In this document: in pieces, positions 1 through 8,991 of the stretch | Layout: each line of letters begins with the position of its first letter | How positions within the stretch are numbered: the first letter of the stretch is position 1 | Source: Bifidobacterium adolescentis ATCC 15703 | Lineage (GTDB): Bacteria; Actinomycetota; Actinomycetes; Actinomycetales; Bifidobacteriaceae | Direction: 5' to 3' | Length of the DNA stretch: 64,000 bases | NCBI RefSeq assembly: GCF_000010425.1 | Contig: NC_008618.1 | Span: forward strand, 1,791,946-1,855,945 | Made by a program: the position numbers and the translations under genes | The notes under the pieces: generated by a model | Seen by the model: only the letters and a program-made list of their open reading frames with translations | The model's database searches: none | What the model was told of the DNA's origin: nothing

Positions 1-103
1 AACCGAATTCGTCGAGCAGGCTTGCGGCGGTACGACCGTGGAAGGTGATCTCGCCTTCGTCGTTCACGGCCGAGCCGGCCGGCCAGATTGGGCTTACAGG
101 CAT
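1..103 (-). CDS. lysA: Diaminopimelate decarboxylase, N-terminal fragment (partial)
   Basis: Only the first 34 codons lie in the window; the gene continues past the left edge. The ATG at 103 is preceded by a good ribosome site (AGGGAGA, about 9 nt upstream). The peptide begins MPVSPIWPAGSAVNDEG and continues with EITFHGRTAASLLDEFG, which resembles the start of actinobacterial LysA, a PLP enzyme that decarboxylates meso-diaminopimelate to lysine. It lies 33 bp downstream of argS on the same strand. The argS-lysA order is common in actinobacteria and supports both the name and a shared transcript. The assignment rests on a short N-terminus plus context, so it is probable rather than certain. 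Confidence 0.7.
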   Translation of the reverse strand, partial: MPVSPIWPAGSAVNDEGEITFHGRTAASLLDEFG

Positions 104-136
104 GGTTTGCGTATCTCCCTTTTTCGTGGATTCGCT

Positions 137-1927
137 TCACATCTTGTCCGGAGCGGTGACGCCGAGCAGGTCGAGGCCTTCGGCGATGACCGTCTTGACG
201 GCGTCGTTGAGCTTGAGTCGGGCGGCGGCGCGGGCCGGTTCCGGAGCCTTGGCGATGCGGATGGCGTCGGCCTGTTCCCCGCGGGCCTCCGGATCGGTGA
301 GTTCCATCGGCACGACGCGCTCCACGTTGTACCACTTGTGGTAGGTGGCGGCGAGGTCCTCCAGGTAGTGGGCCACGCGGTGCGGGGCGCGCAGGTCGCC
401 CGCTTCGCGCAGCAGGGCGGGCCACTGGGCGAGCGCGGCGAGCACTTCGCCGTCGGCGGTGGTGTCGAGCAGGCTCACGTCGGCGCCTTCGTAGGTGATG
501 CCGGCGGCGGCCGCGTTGCGGTCCACGTTGCAGGAGCGGGCGTGCGCGTACTGCACGTAGTACACCGGATTCTCGTTGGAATGCGAGGACAGCAGGTTCA
601 GGTCGATGTCCACCGGGGAGTTGTAGTCGGTGCGGGCCAGCGAATAGCGGGAGGCGTCCACGCCGATGGCGTCGGTCAGGTCGTCGATGGTGACGACGTT
701 GCCGGCGCGCTTCGACATGCGCACGGCCTTGCCGTCCTTCATGACGTTGACGAGCTGGCCGATGAGGATCTGCATGTTCTCGCCCGGCTTGTCGCCGAAG
801 GCCTCGCACATGGCCATCATGCGGCCGATGTAGCCGTGGTGGTCGGCGCCGAGCATGTAAATCGCCACGTCGGCCGGGTTGGTCTCGCGGTGGCGTTTGT
901 TGCGGTAGTAGGCGATGTCGGCGGCGAAGTACGCGTAGTTGCCGTCGGACTTGATGATCACGCGGTCCTTGTCGTCACCGTGCTTGGTGGATTCGAACCA
1001 GGTGGCGCCGTCCTTTTCGAAGATGTCGCCGCGGGCGCGCAGATCGGCGATGGCCTGGTCCACTTCGCCGTCGGAATACAGGCTGTTCTCGTGGAACCAC
1101 ACGTCGAAATTGACGCGGAAGTTCTTCATGGAACGCTGGATTTCGTCGAACATCATCGGCACGGCGCGCTTGCGGAACTCCTCGCGCTGTTCGGAATCGC
1201 CTTCGCCGAGCGGGTTGCCGTCCTGGTCGGCGCCGCCGTCGACGCGCGGCAGGCTCAGCACGTCCACGCCGTCCGCGTTGGCTTCGTCGATGACACGCTT
1301 GGCGATTTCGTCGATGTACGCGCCCTTGTAGCCGTCGATCGGGGTTTCCTCGCCGTGGGCCGCGGCGACGAGCGACTTGGCGAAGCGGTTGATCTGCTCG
1401 CCGTGGTCGTTGAAGTAGTATTCGCGCACCACCTTGGCGCCGTTGGCCTCAAGCACGCGGGCCATGGAGTCGCCGACGGCCGCCCAACGGGTGCCGCCGA
1501 TGTGGATCGGGCCGGTCGGGTTGGCGGATACGAATTCGAGGTTCAGGGTCTTGCCGGACAGGTGGTCGTTCTTGCCGTAGTCGCTGCCGGCTTCGAGCAC
1601 GGTGTCCACCACTGCGGCCGCGGATGCGGAGTCGAGCGTGATGTTGATGAAGCCGGGGCCGGCCACTTCCACGGACTTGATGCCGTCGGCATTGGTCAGT
1701 TCGGCGGCGAACAGTTCGGCGAGATCACGCGGCTTCATGCCGGCCTTCTTGGCCAGCTGCATGGCCGCGTTGGACGCCCAATCGCCATGTGCGCGGTCCT
1801 TCGGGCGCATCACGGCGAACTTGGCCTGCGGCGGAATCAGATCGGCGGTCAGGGTGCCTGCCTTGCCTTCGGAGACAAGGGTGTTGGCAATGTTGAAAAT
1901 CAGTTCACTAAGGGCTTCTGGACTCAT
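137..1927 (-). CDS. argS: Arginyl-tRNA synthetase
   Basis: This cytoplasmic class I synthetase charges tRNA-Arg. The 596-residue product has the HIGH-type motif (PTGPIHIGGTR), a KMSKS-type motif (VRMSKRAGN) and a C-terminal DALR-type anticodon-binding region ending in a conserved-looking NDAVKTVIAEGLDLLGV segment. The length is normal for bacterial ArgS. The frame stays open upstream, but I place the start at the ATG at 1927 (MSPEALSELI). That fits family N-termini, and a TATTCT box lies exactly 7 nt upstream with no Shine-Dalgarno, which suggests a leaderless mRNA. It is followed by lysA after 33 bp, probably in one operon. The permease gene ends 31 bp upstream of its start. Confidence 0.96.
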   Translation of the reverse strand: MSPEALSELIFNIANTLVSEGKAGTLTADLIPPQAKFAVMRPKDRAHGDWASNAAMQLAKKAGMKPRDLAELFAAELTNADGIKSVEVAGPGFINITLDSASAAAVVDTVLEAGSDYGKNDHLSGKTLNLEFVSANPTGPIHIGGTRWAAVGDSMARVLEANGAKVVREYYFNDHGEQINRFAKSLVAAAHGEETPIDGYKGAYIDEIAKRVIDEANADGVDVLSLPRVDGGADQDGNPLGEGDSEQREEFRKRAVPMMFDEIQRSMKNFRVNFDVWFHENSLYSDGEVDQAIADLRARGDIFEKDGATWFESTKHGDDKDRVIIKSDGNYAYFAADIAYYRNKRHRETNPADVAIYMLGADHHGYIGRMMAMCEAFGDKPGENMQILIGQLVNVMKDGKAVRMSKRAGNVVTIDDLTDAIGVDASRYSLARTDYNSPVDIDLNLLSSHSNENPVYYVQYAHARSCNVDRNAAAAGITYEGADVSLLDTTADGEVLAALAQWPALLREAGDLRAPHRVAHYLEDLAATYHKWYNVERVVPMELTDPEARGEQADAIRIAKAPEPARAAARLKLNDAVKTVIAEGLDLLGVTAPDKM

Positions 1928-1958
1928 TCTTCCAAGAATACCGGGCACGCTGACAGAA

Positions 1959-3545
1959 TCAGTCTTCCTGTCCATCCTCACGATGGGGTTGCGATACGTC
2001 CTGCGGAACGCTTTGCAAGGCGTTCTGAGCATCGTCCTGCCCGCCATGCCGTTTCGTACGCCACGCCACGGACGCGTAGTAGCCCGTGTAGCACAGCGCC
2101 ACGAACGGAATCATGTACAGCAGCGTGGAGCGCTGCGACGGATCGCAAATCACCAGAACCAGCGCGCCGACGCACATCACAATCGCGACGATCGGCACGA
2201 ACGGGTAGCCAGGCGCGCGGTACTTGAGCTCGCCAACCGTATGCCCCTGCGCGAGCCATTGGTGGCGGAATCGCAAGTGGCAGACGGAAACCGACGCCCA
2301 CACCACCAGTGTGGCCAGGCCGGAAACCGCGACCAGCGCGAGGTAGACGGTCGAAGCGGCCACCACGGAGGACAGCAGCGCCAGCAGCGAGCCGGCCATG
2401 CTGAACATCACCGCGAAAACGGGCACGCCGTGGAAGTTCGTTTTGGCGAGCTTGCGCGGAATCATACCCTCCTGCGCGAGCGACCACACCATGCGCGAGC
2501 ACACGTACAGGCCGGAATTCGCGGCGGACAGCACGGCCGTCAGCACCACGAAATTCATGATGTCGCCGGCGAACGGCATGCCGATCGACTGGAACACGAG
2601 CACGAACGGGCTGGTGTCGACGCCCGACTTGCGCCACGGAATCAGCGCCGCCATGACGGCGATCGAGCCGATGAAGAAGATCGCCAGACGCAGCACGGTG
2701 GTGTGCACGGCCTTCGGAATCGCCTTGGACGGGTCCTTCGTCTCGCCGGCGGCGACGCCGACCACTTCGGTGCCGGAGAAGGCGAACACGACCGTCAGCA
2801 GCGTGGAGAAGATCGGCAGCACGCCGTTGGGCAGCCAGCCGTCGCTGTAGAAGTTCTCGAACATCGGCGCATGGCTATAGCCGGCGATCGGAATCGCGCC
2901 GAACATGGCGAGCAGGCCGATGATAATGAACGCGATGATGGCGAACACCTTGATGGACGCGAACCAGAATTCCGATTCGCCGTACAGGCGCACCGACAGG
3001 ATGTTGAGCAGGAACACGACCACGATGAACGCGGCCGACCAGATCCATGCGGGCGAATGCGGGAACCAGCGTTGCATCAGCAGGCCCGCGGCGGTGAATT
3101 CGGAGGCGAGCGCCACCGCCCAATTCAGCCAGTAGAGCACGGCGATGGTGAACGCGGTGCCGGGGCCGATGAAACGCTTCGCATACAGGTGGAAGCTGCC
3201 GGCGTACGGCATGGCCACAGAGAGTTCGCCAAGACTCAGCATGATGAAGTAGACCAGTACGGAACCGATGGCATAGGCGATAATCGCACCGAGTGGACCG
3301 GCTTGGTGGATGGTGTAGCCGGAGCTTAAAAACAGTCCGGTTCCGATGACTCCACCAAGCGAAATCATGGTCAGGTGGCGCGTCTCCATTTTGCGCTCCA
3401 GCCCGCCCTGCTCGTCGTTCTGCTGGGCTTGCGCCGTGGGATCCGCGGCGGTTCCGGTCGCTGGCTGCGGCTGCCGTTCCTTCGTCCGCGTCGGTTCGCC
3501 GGCGATCTGCGCCTGTGCCTGCTGCTCTGCTTGCGATTGCGCCAT
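1959..3545 (-). CDS. Amino acid permease, APC superfamily
   Basis: This 528-residue integral membrane transporter probably takes up amino acids by proton symport. After about 65 polar, Gln-rich residues the APC signature GGVIGTGLFLSSG appears at the first membrane helix, followed by about 11 further hydrophobic segments. FAFSGTEVVGVAAGE and ETKDPSKAIPKA are the typical conserved loops of the AAT/LysP-type subgroup. The substrate cannot be read from sequence; lysine, histidine and aromatic permeases share these motifs. The start at 3545 is chosen because GGAGG lies 6 nt upstream, although the frame extends further. The C-terminus is polar and Gln/Asp-rich. A TATAGT -10-like hexamer on the minus strand (3615-3620) is a candidate promoter. 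Confidence 0.9.
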   Translation of the reverse strand: MAQSQAEQQAQAQIAGEPTRTKERQPQPATGTAADPTAQAQQNDEQGGLERKMETRHLTMISLGGVIGTGLFLSSGYTIHQAGPLGAIIAYAIGSVLVYFIMLSLGELSVAMPYAGSFHLYAKRFIGPGTAFTIAVLYWLNWAVALASEFTAAGLLMQRWFPHSPAWIWSAAFIVVVFLLNILSVRLYGESEFWFASIKVFAIIAFIIIGLLAMFGAIPIAGYSHAPMFENFYSDGWLPNGVLPIFSTLLTVVFAFSGTEVVGVAAGETKDPSKAIPKAVHTTVLRLAIFFIGSIAVMAALIPWRKSGVDTSPFVLVFQSIGMPFAGDIMNFVVLTAVLSAANSGLYVCSRMVWSLAQEGMIPRKLAKTNFHGVPVFAVMFSMAGSLLALLSSVVAASTVYLALVAVSGLATLVVWASVSVCHLRFRHQWLAQGHTVGELKYRAPGYPFVPIVAIVMCVGALVLVICDPSQRSTLLYMIPFVALCYTGYYASVAWRTKRHGGQDDAQNALQSVPQDVSQPHREDGQED

Positions 3546-3686
3546 GCTTGCCTCCGGCTTCCTGCGCGTTTGGTTGGGTGCGGCGTGTGTTTTGGCTGGC
3601 CGCACAATCGCAATACTATACGGCAGGCTCACGGCAATGCGCGAGCATCGTCGGATCGACCGCGAGCGGAGGAACGCCCGGAACAG

Positions 3687-3722
3687 CGACGGCCCGCAGC
3701 CGGGAAGGCATGCGGGCCGTCG
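3687..3722 (-). terminator. Stem-loop downstream of ridA
   Basis: CGACGGCCCGCA (3687-3698) is perfectly complementary to TGCGGGCCGTCG (3711-3722), giving a 12-bp GC-rich stem 30 nt past the ridA stop. There is no T-tract, so it may be a transcript 3'-end stabiliser rather than a classical intrinsic terminator. Confidence 0.5.
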
Positions 3723-3752
3723 ATCGCGCTACTCGCGGTATGCGCGGAACGC

Positions 3753-4142
3753 TCAGAGCGCGGCGATGGCGTCGATCTCGACGAGCGCGCCCTTCGGGAT
3801 GTTGTTGCCGCCGAACGCCACGCGGGCCGGCTTGACGGAGCCGATGAAGACCTTGGCGTATACGTCGTCGACCTCGTGGAAGTCTTCGACGTTCTTCATG
3901 TAGATGGTGGCGCGGACCACATTCTCGATGCCAGAGCCGGCGGTGTCGAGGATGTGCTTGATGTTCTTCAGCGCCTGCGCGGCCTGCTCGCCCGCACTCT
4001 CGCCGGCCAGTTCGCCGGTGGCCGGGTCGATGCCCAACTGGCCGGAGACGAACACGAATCCGTTGGCCTTCACGGCCTGGCTGTAGGCGCCGAGTGCTGC
4101 CGGGGCTTCGGAGGTGGCCACTGCTTCCAGCTTTTCGCTCAT
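3753..4142 (-). CDS. ridA: RidA family reactive-intermediate deaminase
   Basis: This 129-residue cytosolic protein of the YjgF/YER057c/UK114 family hydrolyses reactive enamine/imine intermediates such as 2-aminoacrylate released by PLP enzymes. Family hallmarks are visible: AYSQAVKANGFVFVSGQLGIDP near the N-terminus (quoted in part), TIYMKNVEDF in the middle and the C-terminal PKGALVEIDAIAAL. The length is standard. The ATG at 4142 is preceded by AAGGAGAAC, so the longer open frame upstream is not used. It appears monocistronic and is followed by a strong stem-loop. The symbol rests on family recognition and the precise substrate is unknown. Confidence 0.93.
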   Translation of the reverse strand: MSEKLEAVATSEAPAALGAYSQAVKANGFVFVSGQLGIDPATGELAGESAGEQAAQALKNIKHILDTAGSGIENVVRATIYMKNVEDFHEVDDVYAKVFIGSVKPARVAFGGNNIPKGALVEIDAIAAL

Positions 4143-4384
4143 ACTGTTCTCCTTTGTCGTAAGGTATGTTGCCGCAAGGTATGTAAACGCGCGCCAAGTA
4201 TGTGCCAATATGCCCGTACATGCGCTATTTGCGTCGCACCTGAAATCATACTTTTCCGATGGGTGGAAGCGGGAAAAACCGTTCACAGAACGATATGGCC
4301 GGAGTTGGCGCCACACGGCGCAGCAGGCACGAAAACGGCGGAATCGCAAGGAAAACCGCGGAAAAATACAACAAAACGAGCAAC

Positions 4385-4415
4385 AAAAAGGCTCCAGCCG
4401 TTCGACTGGAGCCTT
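4385..4415 (-). terminator. Intrinsic terminator of tRNA-Arg
   Basis: On the minus strand AAGGCTCCAG and CTGGAGCCTT form a perfect 10-bp stem with an 8-nt loop, running into a T-run (TTTTTG). It starts about 7 nt after the tRNA 3' end. Confidence 0.9.
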
Positions 4416-4421
4416 GCCCGG

Positions 4422-4494
4422 TGGGCTTGATGGGGATCGAACCCACGACCTTCTGTTCCGGAGACAGACGCTCTATCCGCTGAGCTACAAACCC
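4422..4494 (-). tRNA. tRNA-Arg (anticodon CCG)
   Basis: Read on the minus strand, the acceptor arms GGGTTTG and CAAGCCC pair, the D-arm contains AGCTCAGCGGATAGAGC, and the anticodon stem TCTGT/ACAGA encloses loop CTCCGGA, giving anticodon CCG. The T-arm is GTGGG-TTCGATC-CCCAT. The 3' CCA is not encoded. CCG reads CGG arginine codons. A candidate promoter lies upstream and an intrinsic terminator directly downstream, so it is a single-gene transcription unit. Confidence 0.95.
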
Positions 4495-4506
4495 ATGCAA
4501 CGCACT

Positions 4507-4534
4507 ACTGTACACGGTCTGCGCCCGTTTGCGA
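4507..4534 (-). promoter_or_regulatory. Candidate promoter of tRNA-Arg
   Basis: On the minus strand TCGCAA (-35-like) is followed after 16 nt by TACAGT (-10-like), which ends 12 nt before the tRNA 5' end. The rest of the flanking region (4143-4384 and 4535-4639) shows no gene that I can support. Confidence 0.5.
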
Positions 4535-4639
4535 CACGATTCGGCGAAAAACGTGACGCAGACCTTGCAATCGTTGGGAAAGTCAGTACGCGCGCTCAAT
4601 GCATCAGAGTGCTCGGCGCAACCAGCACGCGCTGCACGC

Positions 4640-5608
4640 TCAGTACATGAGGGTGGCGAGGCGACGACGTGCGCGCTTCAGACGCTCGTCGGTCGGCTCG
4701 GGGATCGTGAAGTATTCGAGCAGACGCTGGCGCACCGGCTCGATGTCGGCCTTGTGGCCCGCCGCCACGAAATCAAGCAGACGGTCGAACGCGTCCTGGA
4801 TCTGCCCGCCGATCATGTCGATGTCGGCGACGGCAAGCTGCGCGTCCACATCGTCCGGCTTGTCGGCGGCAGCGGCACGCACCACGCGCACGTCCGCATT
4901 GGCGGAACGGGCCAGCAGCAGCGCCTTCGCACGTTCGCGGGCGGCGCGCGTATCGTTCGGATCGGCTTCCAAAACCTTCTCGTACGCGGCGGCGGCACCG
5001 GCGTAATCGCCCTGCTGTGCCAGCATGTACGCTTCCTGATGTTCCGGCGGCACCTGATCCTGCACACTGCCGGCGGATGCGGAATTGGCCGCGTCGGAAT
5101 CCGGATCGCCCGAATACGGAGCGGTGCCGGTCACGCCGGCCTGCTGTGCGGCGGCGATAAGCTTCGGCACGACCACGTCTGTGATCTGCTGCAGTTCCTC
5201 GTCGGACGGAAGGCCCTGCAGAATCGGCATCGGACGGCCGCCGATCAACGCGAACAGCGCCGGCGCACCCTGAATCTGGAACGCCTGTGCGATGGAGGGA
5301 TTGGATGCGATGTCGATGCGGGACAGCTGGATCTGGCCGTTGAGCTTGTTCACCGCGTCACCCAATGCGCGTGCCATGGCGAACAGACGGTCGTCGGTCG
5401 GCACCCACAGGAACAGCAGAATCGGGAACGTGGCGGAGGTCTGCACCATGGCCTGGAACGTGTTCTCCGTGGTGTCGATGACATATCCGCCAGCCGCCGG
5501 AGCGCCGCCCGCCTGCCCCGGCTCGGCCTTCACCTGATGCTTGAGCGCTTCCAGATCAACGGCTCCCGCCAATGAAACACCCGGATGGAACGCTTGCTGC
5601 TCTGCCAT
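4640..5608 (-). CDS. Thioredoxin-fold/TPR protein (CnoX/YbbN-like), cysteine-free active site
   Basis: This 322-residue cytoplasmic protein has a thioredoxin-like N-terminal half (about residues 50-155) followed by tetratricopeptide-like repeats (about 195-310; EAYMLAQQGDYAGAAAAYEKV is a clear repeat, quoted within limits). The architecture matches CnoX/YbbN, a co-chaperone family that protects client proteins. The position where thioredoxins carry WCGPC instead reads LLFLWVPTDDRLFAMA, so there is no redox-active cysteine. A chaperone/holdase or scaffold role is therefore more likely than a reductase role. The start at 5608 follows GGAGG with 6-nt spacing, and an upstream in-frame extension is rejected on that ground. 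No partner gene is adjacent. Confidence 0.8.
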   Translation of the reverse strand: MAEQQAFHPGVSLAGAVDLEALKHQVKAEPGQAGGAPAAGGYVIDTTENTFQAMVQTSATFPILLFLWVPTDDRLFAMARALGDAVNKLNGQIQLSRIDIASNPSIAQAFQIQGAPALFALIGGRPMPILQGLPSDEELQQITDVVVPKLIAAAQQAGVTGTAPYSGDPDSDAANSASAGSVQDQVPPEHQEAYMLAQQGDYAGAAAAYEKVLEADPNDTRAARERAKALLLARSANADVRVVRAAAADKPDDVDAQLAVADIDMIGGQIQDAFDRLLDFVAAGHKADIEPVRQRLLEYFTIPEPTDERLKRARRRLATLMY

Positions 5609-5740
5609 ACTTGCCTCCAAAAACACGAAATCGTTGCTGGCACCAACTATAGGTGCCAACAACGATTTCCCGGTTTTCATTCCCACGGATGCGCGATAGG
5701 CGGAAAACCGCCGACGATGCGCGTCCAAGGACCCGTCGTT

Positions 5741-6742
5741 TTACAGCGCTTCGACCTTCACCGGCTGGCGTTCGGAACCGACCGCGGTGATTTTCTGCCC
5801 GGAATTCGCCGGCGGAACATACAGCGCGATGACGTTCACATAGCTCGTCTTCATGGTGCTGGTGGCCTTGCCATTGCCGAACAGCGCCTTTTCCGCGTCA
5901 GAGGCCGGCTGCGATTCACGGCCAGCGCCGGCGGAACGCGTCCATTCGGAGTTGATCTGCGCCACCACCAGATCGCCGCCGTCCGCGGAACGCATGACGC
6001 TGATGGCTCCATTGACCGGTTCGAAGGTCTGCTGCTGCGTGCCTTCGTTAAGCTCCATGGCCTTCTGCACCTGGGCAGTCAGATCGGCAAGCTTCGATCG
6101 CAGATCATCATCCGCGAATTTGCTGGCGTACTTGCTGTTCGCCCCGTTCTGCAGCAGGTCCGCATACGCGTCCACCGCCGCTTTCGGCGTCATGACCAGA
6201 CCGGTGTCCGTAGGCGTTCCCTGCGCGCTGCCGGTTTTGGAGATTTCGAAACTCGGCATCTTCACGCCGGAGAACAGTCGCGCCACACCCCACAGCTTGT
6301 AGTTCTGGCGTGCGGAATCCTGCCTGAACACCAGCAGACGCTTGGACTGCTGGTCCTTGGTTGTGGACGTGATGGAGAACACGGACCGTGGCCAGCCGGC
6401 ATCCGTGGAGATCACGGCCTGGGCCAGATCCGTGGGGATGGTGGTCTTACGGTCAAGATTGCCCGTGGCTTTCGCTACGTTCAGCTCGCTGGTGCGGATG
6501 TCCAGTTCCGGACCTTCGAGAATCGTCGGCAACGTATCAGTGTCACGGTTCTGATTGCACTGGTCGAGCGTTTTGAGAATCCTCGTGCGGACCTTTTGCT
6601 CCTGCTTGGCGCTCAAGTTCGGCGCATCCTGCCGGGTGGTGGCTTTCGGGGTCGGCAGCTGGCCTTCGCAACCGCACATGCCGACGGCCATTCCCAGCGC
6701 GAGCATGGCCGCGATAATCGCCTGACTACGCTTCCTCATCAC
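5741..6742 (-). CDS. Putative lipoprotein of unknown function
   Basis: This 333-residue secreted protein has an N-terminal signal of about 25 residues (MMRKRSQAIIAAMLALGMAV) ending in a lipobox-like GMCGCEG. A Cys at about 23 or 25 could be lipidated. The mature part is soluble-looking, with no further membrane helix and no recognised domain. Its start overlaps the stop of the upstream membrane-protein gene by 4 nt (ATGA), so the two are translationally coupled and probably form a cell-surface pair. I do not recognise the family. Confidence 0.8.
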   Translation of the reverse strand: MMRKRSQAIIAAMLALGMAVGMCGCEGQLPTPKATTRQDAPNLSAKQEQKVRTRILKTLDQCNQNRDTDTLPTILEGPELDIRTSELNVAKATGNLDRKTTIPTDLAQAVISTDAGWPRSVFSITSTTKDQQSKRLLVFRQDSARQNYKLWGVARLFSGVKMPSFEISKTGSAQGTPTDTGLVMTPKAAVDAYADLLQNGANSKYASKFADDDLRSKLADLTAQVQKAMELNEGTQQQTFEPVNGAISVMRSADGGDLVVAQINSEWTRSAGAGRESQPASDAEKALFGNGKATSTMKTSYVNVIALYVPPANSGQKITAVGSERQPVKVEAL

Positions 6743-7869
6743 TGGTCCTCCTCTTGGCCGTCTTCCTGCGTTTCCGTCTGAACCTCCTCTTGGGCAAGAC
6801 GAGCGAAATACGCGGCAAGCTCATCCTGCGAGATCACGGAAGTCGCCTCGTCGTCAACAGACGATTCGCCCGCCGTCGATTCAAATACGGTCGATTCGGA
6901 CACAGTCGGCTGGCTTTCCGCAATCGTGTTCTGCTGGTCGGCGACCAGGTTACGTGCCACAGGATCGACGATGACGGGCTGTTGCGTTTCCTCGAACGAC
7001 GACGTACGACCGCCGGTGCGATGTTCCGCATGGCGACGCCTGCCGTGACGCGACCTGCTCCGTGCCCTGTTGCTGGCGGCGGTTTCGGCGTTCTTCACCC
7101 AAGCCGAAACCTCGTTCTCATCGCCTTCGTTGACGCCAACGCCTTCGACCATGGCGAAAGCGCGCTTGTTGCGGCGCTTATGCGGCGGCATGGCGAATAC
7201 GGAAGCGGAAAGCACGGCGAGAATCGCCAGCAGTCCGCCGGCAAGATACAACGGCATGGCGAAATTCGGCAGGTTACGACGGTCCCAATTCAGAGTGACC
7301 GTATCTCCCTTGCGGTTGCCGAAATCAATCAACGCCACAACATCCTCGGCGTTATTGCTGTTCGATCCTTTGACCTGCATATCAACGGCACCGTCATTGC
7401 ACTTGATGGTGCGCCACATGTCGGAGTCCTTGAAAGCCACCTGGTTCTGGGAATTGTCCGCGGTTCCCTGCGCGGAGACCTTCATGGTGGAAAGCGTCGT
7501 CCAATCGGACAGACCGGAGACGCGCATGTACTTGCTTCCCGCAATCCATCCGGCAACGTCGCGCGCGGAACCTATGGCGATGCACACATTGGATTTCTTG
7601 TCACGGGATTTGGCCGAAATATTGACGCGGCTGTCTACCAGCTGCAGCACGTTCGGATCGGTGACCACGTATTCCGAACCGTTCACCGGAGCGGCGGCGG
7701 TGATCTCATTGTCCGGTTTCCAGACGGTTGAATTCAACACGCCAAACACGACGCATGCGATGGCAAGCAAGCCGAAAATAGGCGTGACGATGCCACGCAT
7801 GATCTTCGCATGCCGGGTAGGGCCCGTCTCGATCTGCGGCTTCTCTTGTTCTTCCTGCAATACAGTCAT
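6739..7869 (-). CDS. Two-helix membrane protein of unknown function, coupled to a lipoprotein
   Basis: The 376-residue protein has a short cytoplasmic N-terminus and a membrane helix at about 25-47. An extracytoplasmic domain of about 165 residues with two cysteines follows, then a second helix at about 213-235. The cytoplasmic tail is long and charged, first Arg-rich (RARSRSRHGRRRH) and then acidic and Glu/Gln-rich at the C-terminus. The start at 7869 has a GGAAAAG ribosome site. It overlaps the downstream lipoprotein gene by 4 nt. The pair could form a surface complex. No catalytic motif is visible and the family is not recognised. Confidence 0.8.
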   Translation of the reverse strand: MTVLQEEQEKPQIETGPTRHAKIMRGIVTPIFGLLAIACVVFGVLNSTVWKPDNEITAAAPVNGSEYVVTDPNVLQLVDSRVNISAKSRDKKSNVCIAIGSARDVAGWIAGSKYMRVSGLSDWTTLSTMKVSAQGTADNSQNQVAFKDSDMWRTIKCNDGAVDMQVKGSNSNNAEDVVALIDFGNRKGDTVTLNWDRRNLPNFAMPLYLAGGLLAILAVLSASVFAMPPHKRRNKRAFAMVEGVGVNEGDENEVSAWVKNAETAASNRARSRSRHGRRRHAEHRTGGRTSSFEETQQPVIVDPVARNLVADQQNTIAESQPTVSESTVFESTAGESSVDDEATSVISQDELAAYFARLAQEEVQTETQEDGQEEDQ

Positions 7870-7949
7870 AGCTTTTCCATTCTACAGTGTCCGTTTGCAC
7901 AAGCCTGAAAAAAACATGAAAATCATGCTTTGCCGCTATGGTTGGCCCT

Positions 7950-8906
7950 ATGCGTAAATCACTTCTTTCCAAGGCCGTCACGGCAGTCTGCGCAACGGTC
8001 ATGTGCTTGGGCGTCACTGCGTGCGGCGGTAATTCCAGCGCGAAATCCGACAAGTCGAACTCGGATTCTTCCTCATCTTCCGAAAAAATCGGCATGCACC
8101 AAATCGCCGGCGTGACCGCCAAGGGCGAGCTCGGCAAGAAGCCGACCGTCTCGTTCAAAACGCCGATGACGGTTGAGGACAACAGCTACGTGGTGCTGCA
8201 GAAGGGCGACGGAGCCCAGATCGAGGACGGCGACCGCGTCTGCTCGCAGGGCATCGCCATCAGCGTCAAGGATGGTTCCGAACTGGCCAGCACGTGGGAG
8301 AAGAACACCCCCGACTGCTCCACCGTAGTCACCTCGGATACCAGCCAGATGACCGAGAACTACTACAAGATCTTCAAGAGCCTCAAGCTCAATTCCACCG
8401 TGGCGTTCGGCGTGAACGACTCGAATTCCTCCGGCACCTCGTATCTCATGGTACTCACGCTGGTGTCCAAGTCGAAGGACCTGAAGAAGGCCACCGGCGA
8501 GAAGGTCGCGGGCGTTCCGGCCGACCTGCCGAAGGTAACGCTCGCCAAGGACGGCAAGCCGTCGATCGACATGAACGGCTATAAGGGTTCCGATTCCCTG
8601 GTTTCCCAGGACCTCATCAAGGGCAAGGGCGCTGTGGTCAAGGATACGCAGTCCGTGGTGGCGCACTACACCGGCTGGCTGCTGGACGGCACGCAGTTCG
8701 ATTCCTCGTGGGACCGCGGACAGTCCTCCGCCTTCTCGCTTGACAGCGTGATCAAGGGCTGGAAGCAGGGTCTGGCAGGCCACACGGTCGGTTCCCAAGT
8801 GCTGCTGGTGGTGCCGCCGAGCCTCGGCTACGGAAACAAGGATCAGGAGAAGATTCCGGCGAATTCCACGCTGGTCTTCGTGGTCGACATTCTCGCCGCC
8901 TACTGA
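7950..8906 (+). CDS. FKBP-type peptidyl-prolyl isomerase lipoprotein
   Basis: This 318-residue extracytoplasmic foldase has an N-terminal signal with a lipobox (LGVTACGG), a Ser/Lys/Asp-rich linker, a spacer domain and a C-terminal FKBP domain at about 210-318. The FKBP hallmarks are VVAHYTGWLLDGTQFDSSW, VIKGWKQGL, VPPSLGYG and STLVFVVDIL. It should catalyse prolyl cis/trans isomerisation of exported proteins at the membrane surface. I choose the ATG at 7950, which gives a proper signal peptide, over an in-frame ATG four codons earlier. TATGGT lies 7 nt before it and no Shine-Dalgarno is present, suggesting a leaderless mRNA. It is monocistronic, with an intrinsic terminator downstream. Confidence 0.93.
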   Translation: MRKSLLSKAVTAVCATVMCLGVTACGGNSSAKSDKSNSDSSSSSEKIGMHQIAGVTAKGELGKKPTVSFKTPMTVEDNSYVVLQKGDGAQIEDGDRVCSQGIAISVKDGSELASTWEKNTPDCSTVVTSDTSQMTENYYKIFKSLKLNSTVAFGVNDSNSSGTSYLMVLTLVSKSKDLKKATGEKVAGVPADLPKVTLAKDGKPSIDMNGYKGSDSLVSQDLIKGKGAVVKDTQSVVAHYTGWLLDGTQFDSSWDRGQSSAFSLDSVIKGWKQGLAGHTVGSQVLLVVPPSLGYGNKDQEKIPANSTLVFVVDILAAY

Positions 8907-8940
8907 TCCGCCGAACCGACTGATAGGTTCCTCCAAAAAC

Positions 8941-8970
8941 AAAATAGCCTCCCCCTCGGGAGGCTATTTT
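8941..8970 (+). terminator. Intrinsic terminator of the FKBP gene
   Basis: AAAATAGCCTCCC and GGGAGGCTATTTT form a 13-bp stem with a 4-nt loop, A-rich before and T-rich after. It would work in both directions, towards the FKBP gene and towards convergent nucS. Confidence 0.92.
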
Positions 8971-8991
8971 CATATGCATGCAAGTCCTAGG

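Noticed and set aside
38..2227. 729-codon open frame opposite argS
   Set aside because: Antisense shadow caused by GC-rich codons; no ribosome site, no recognisable domain, and argS motifs are intact on the other strand.
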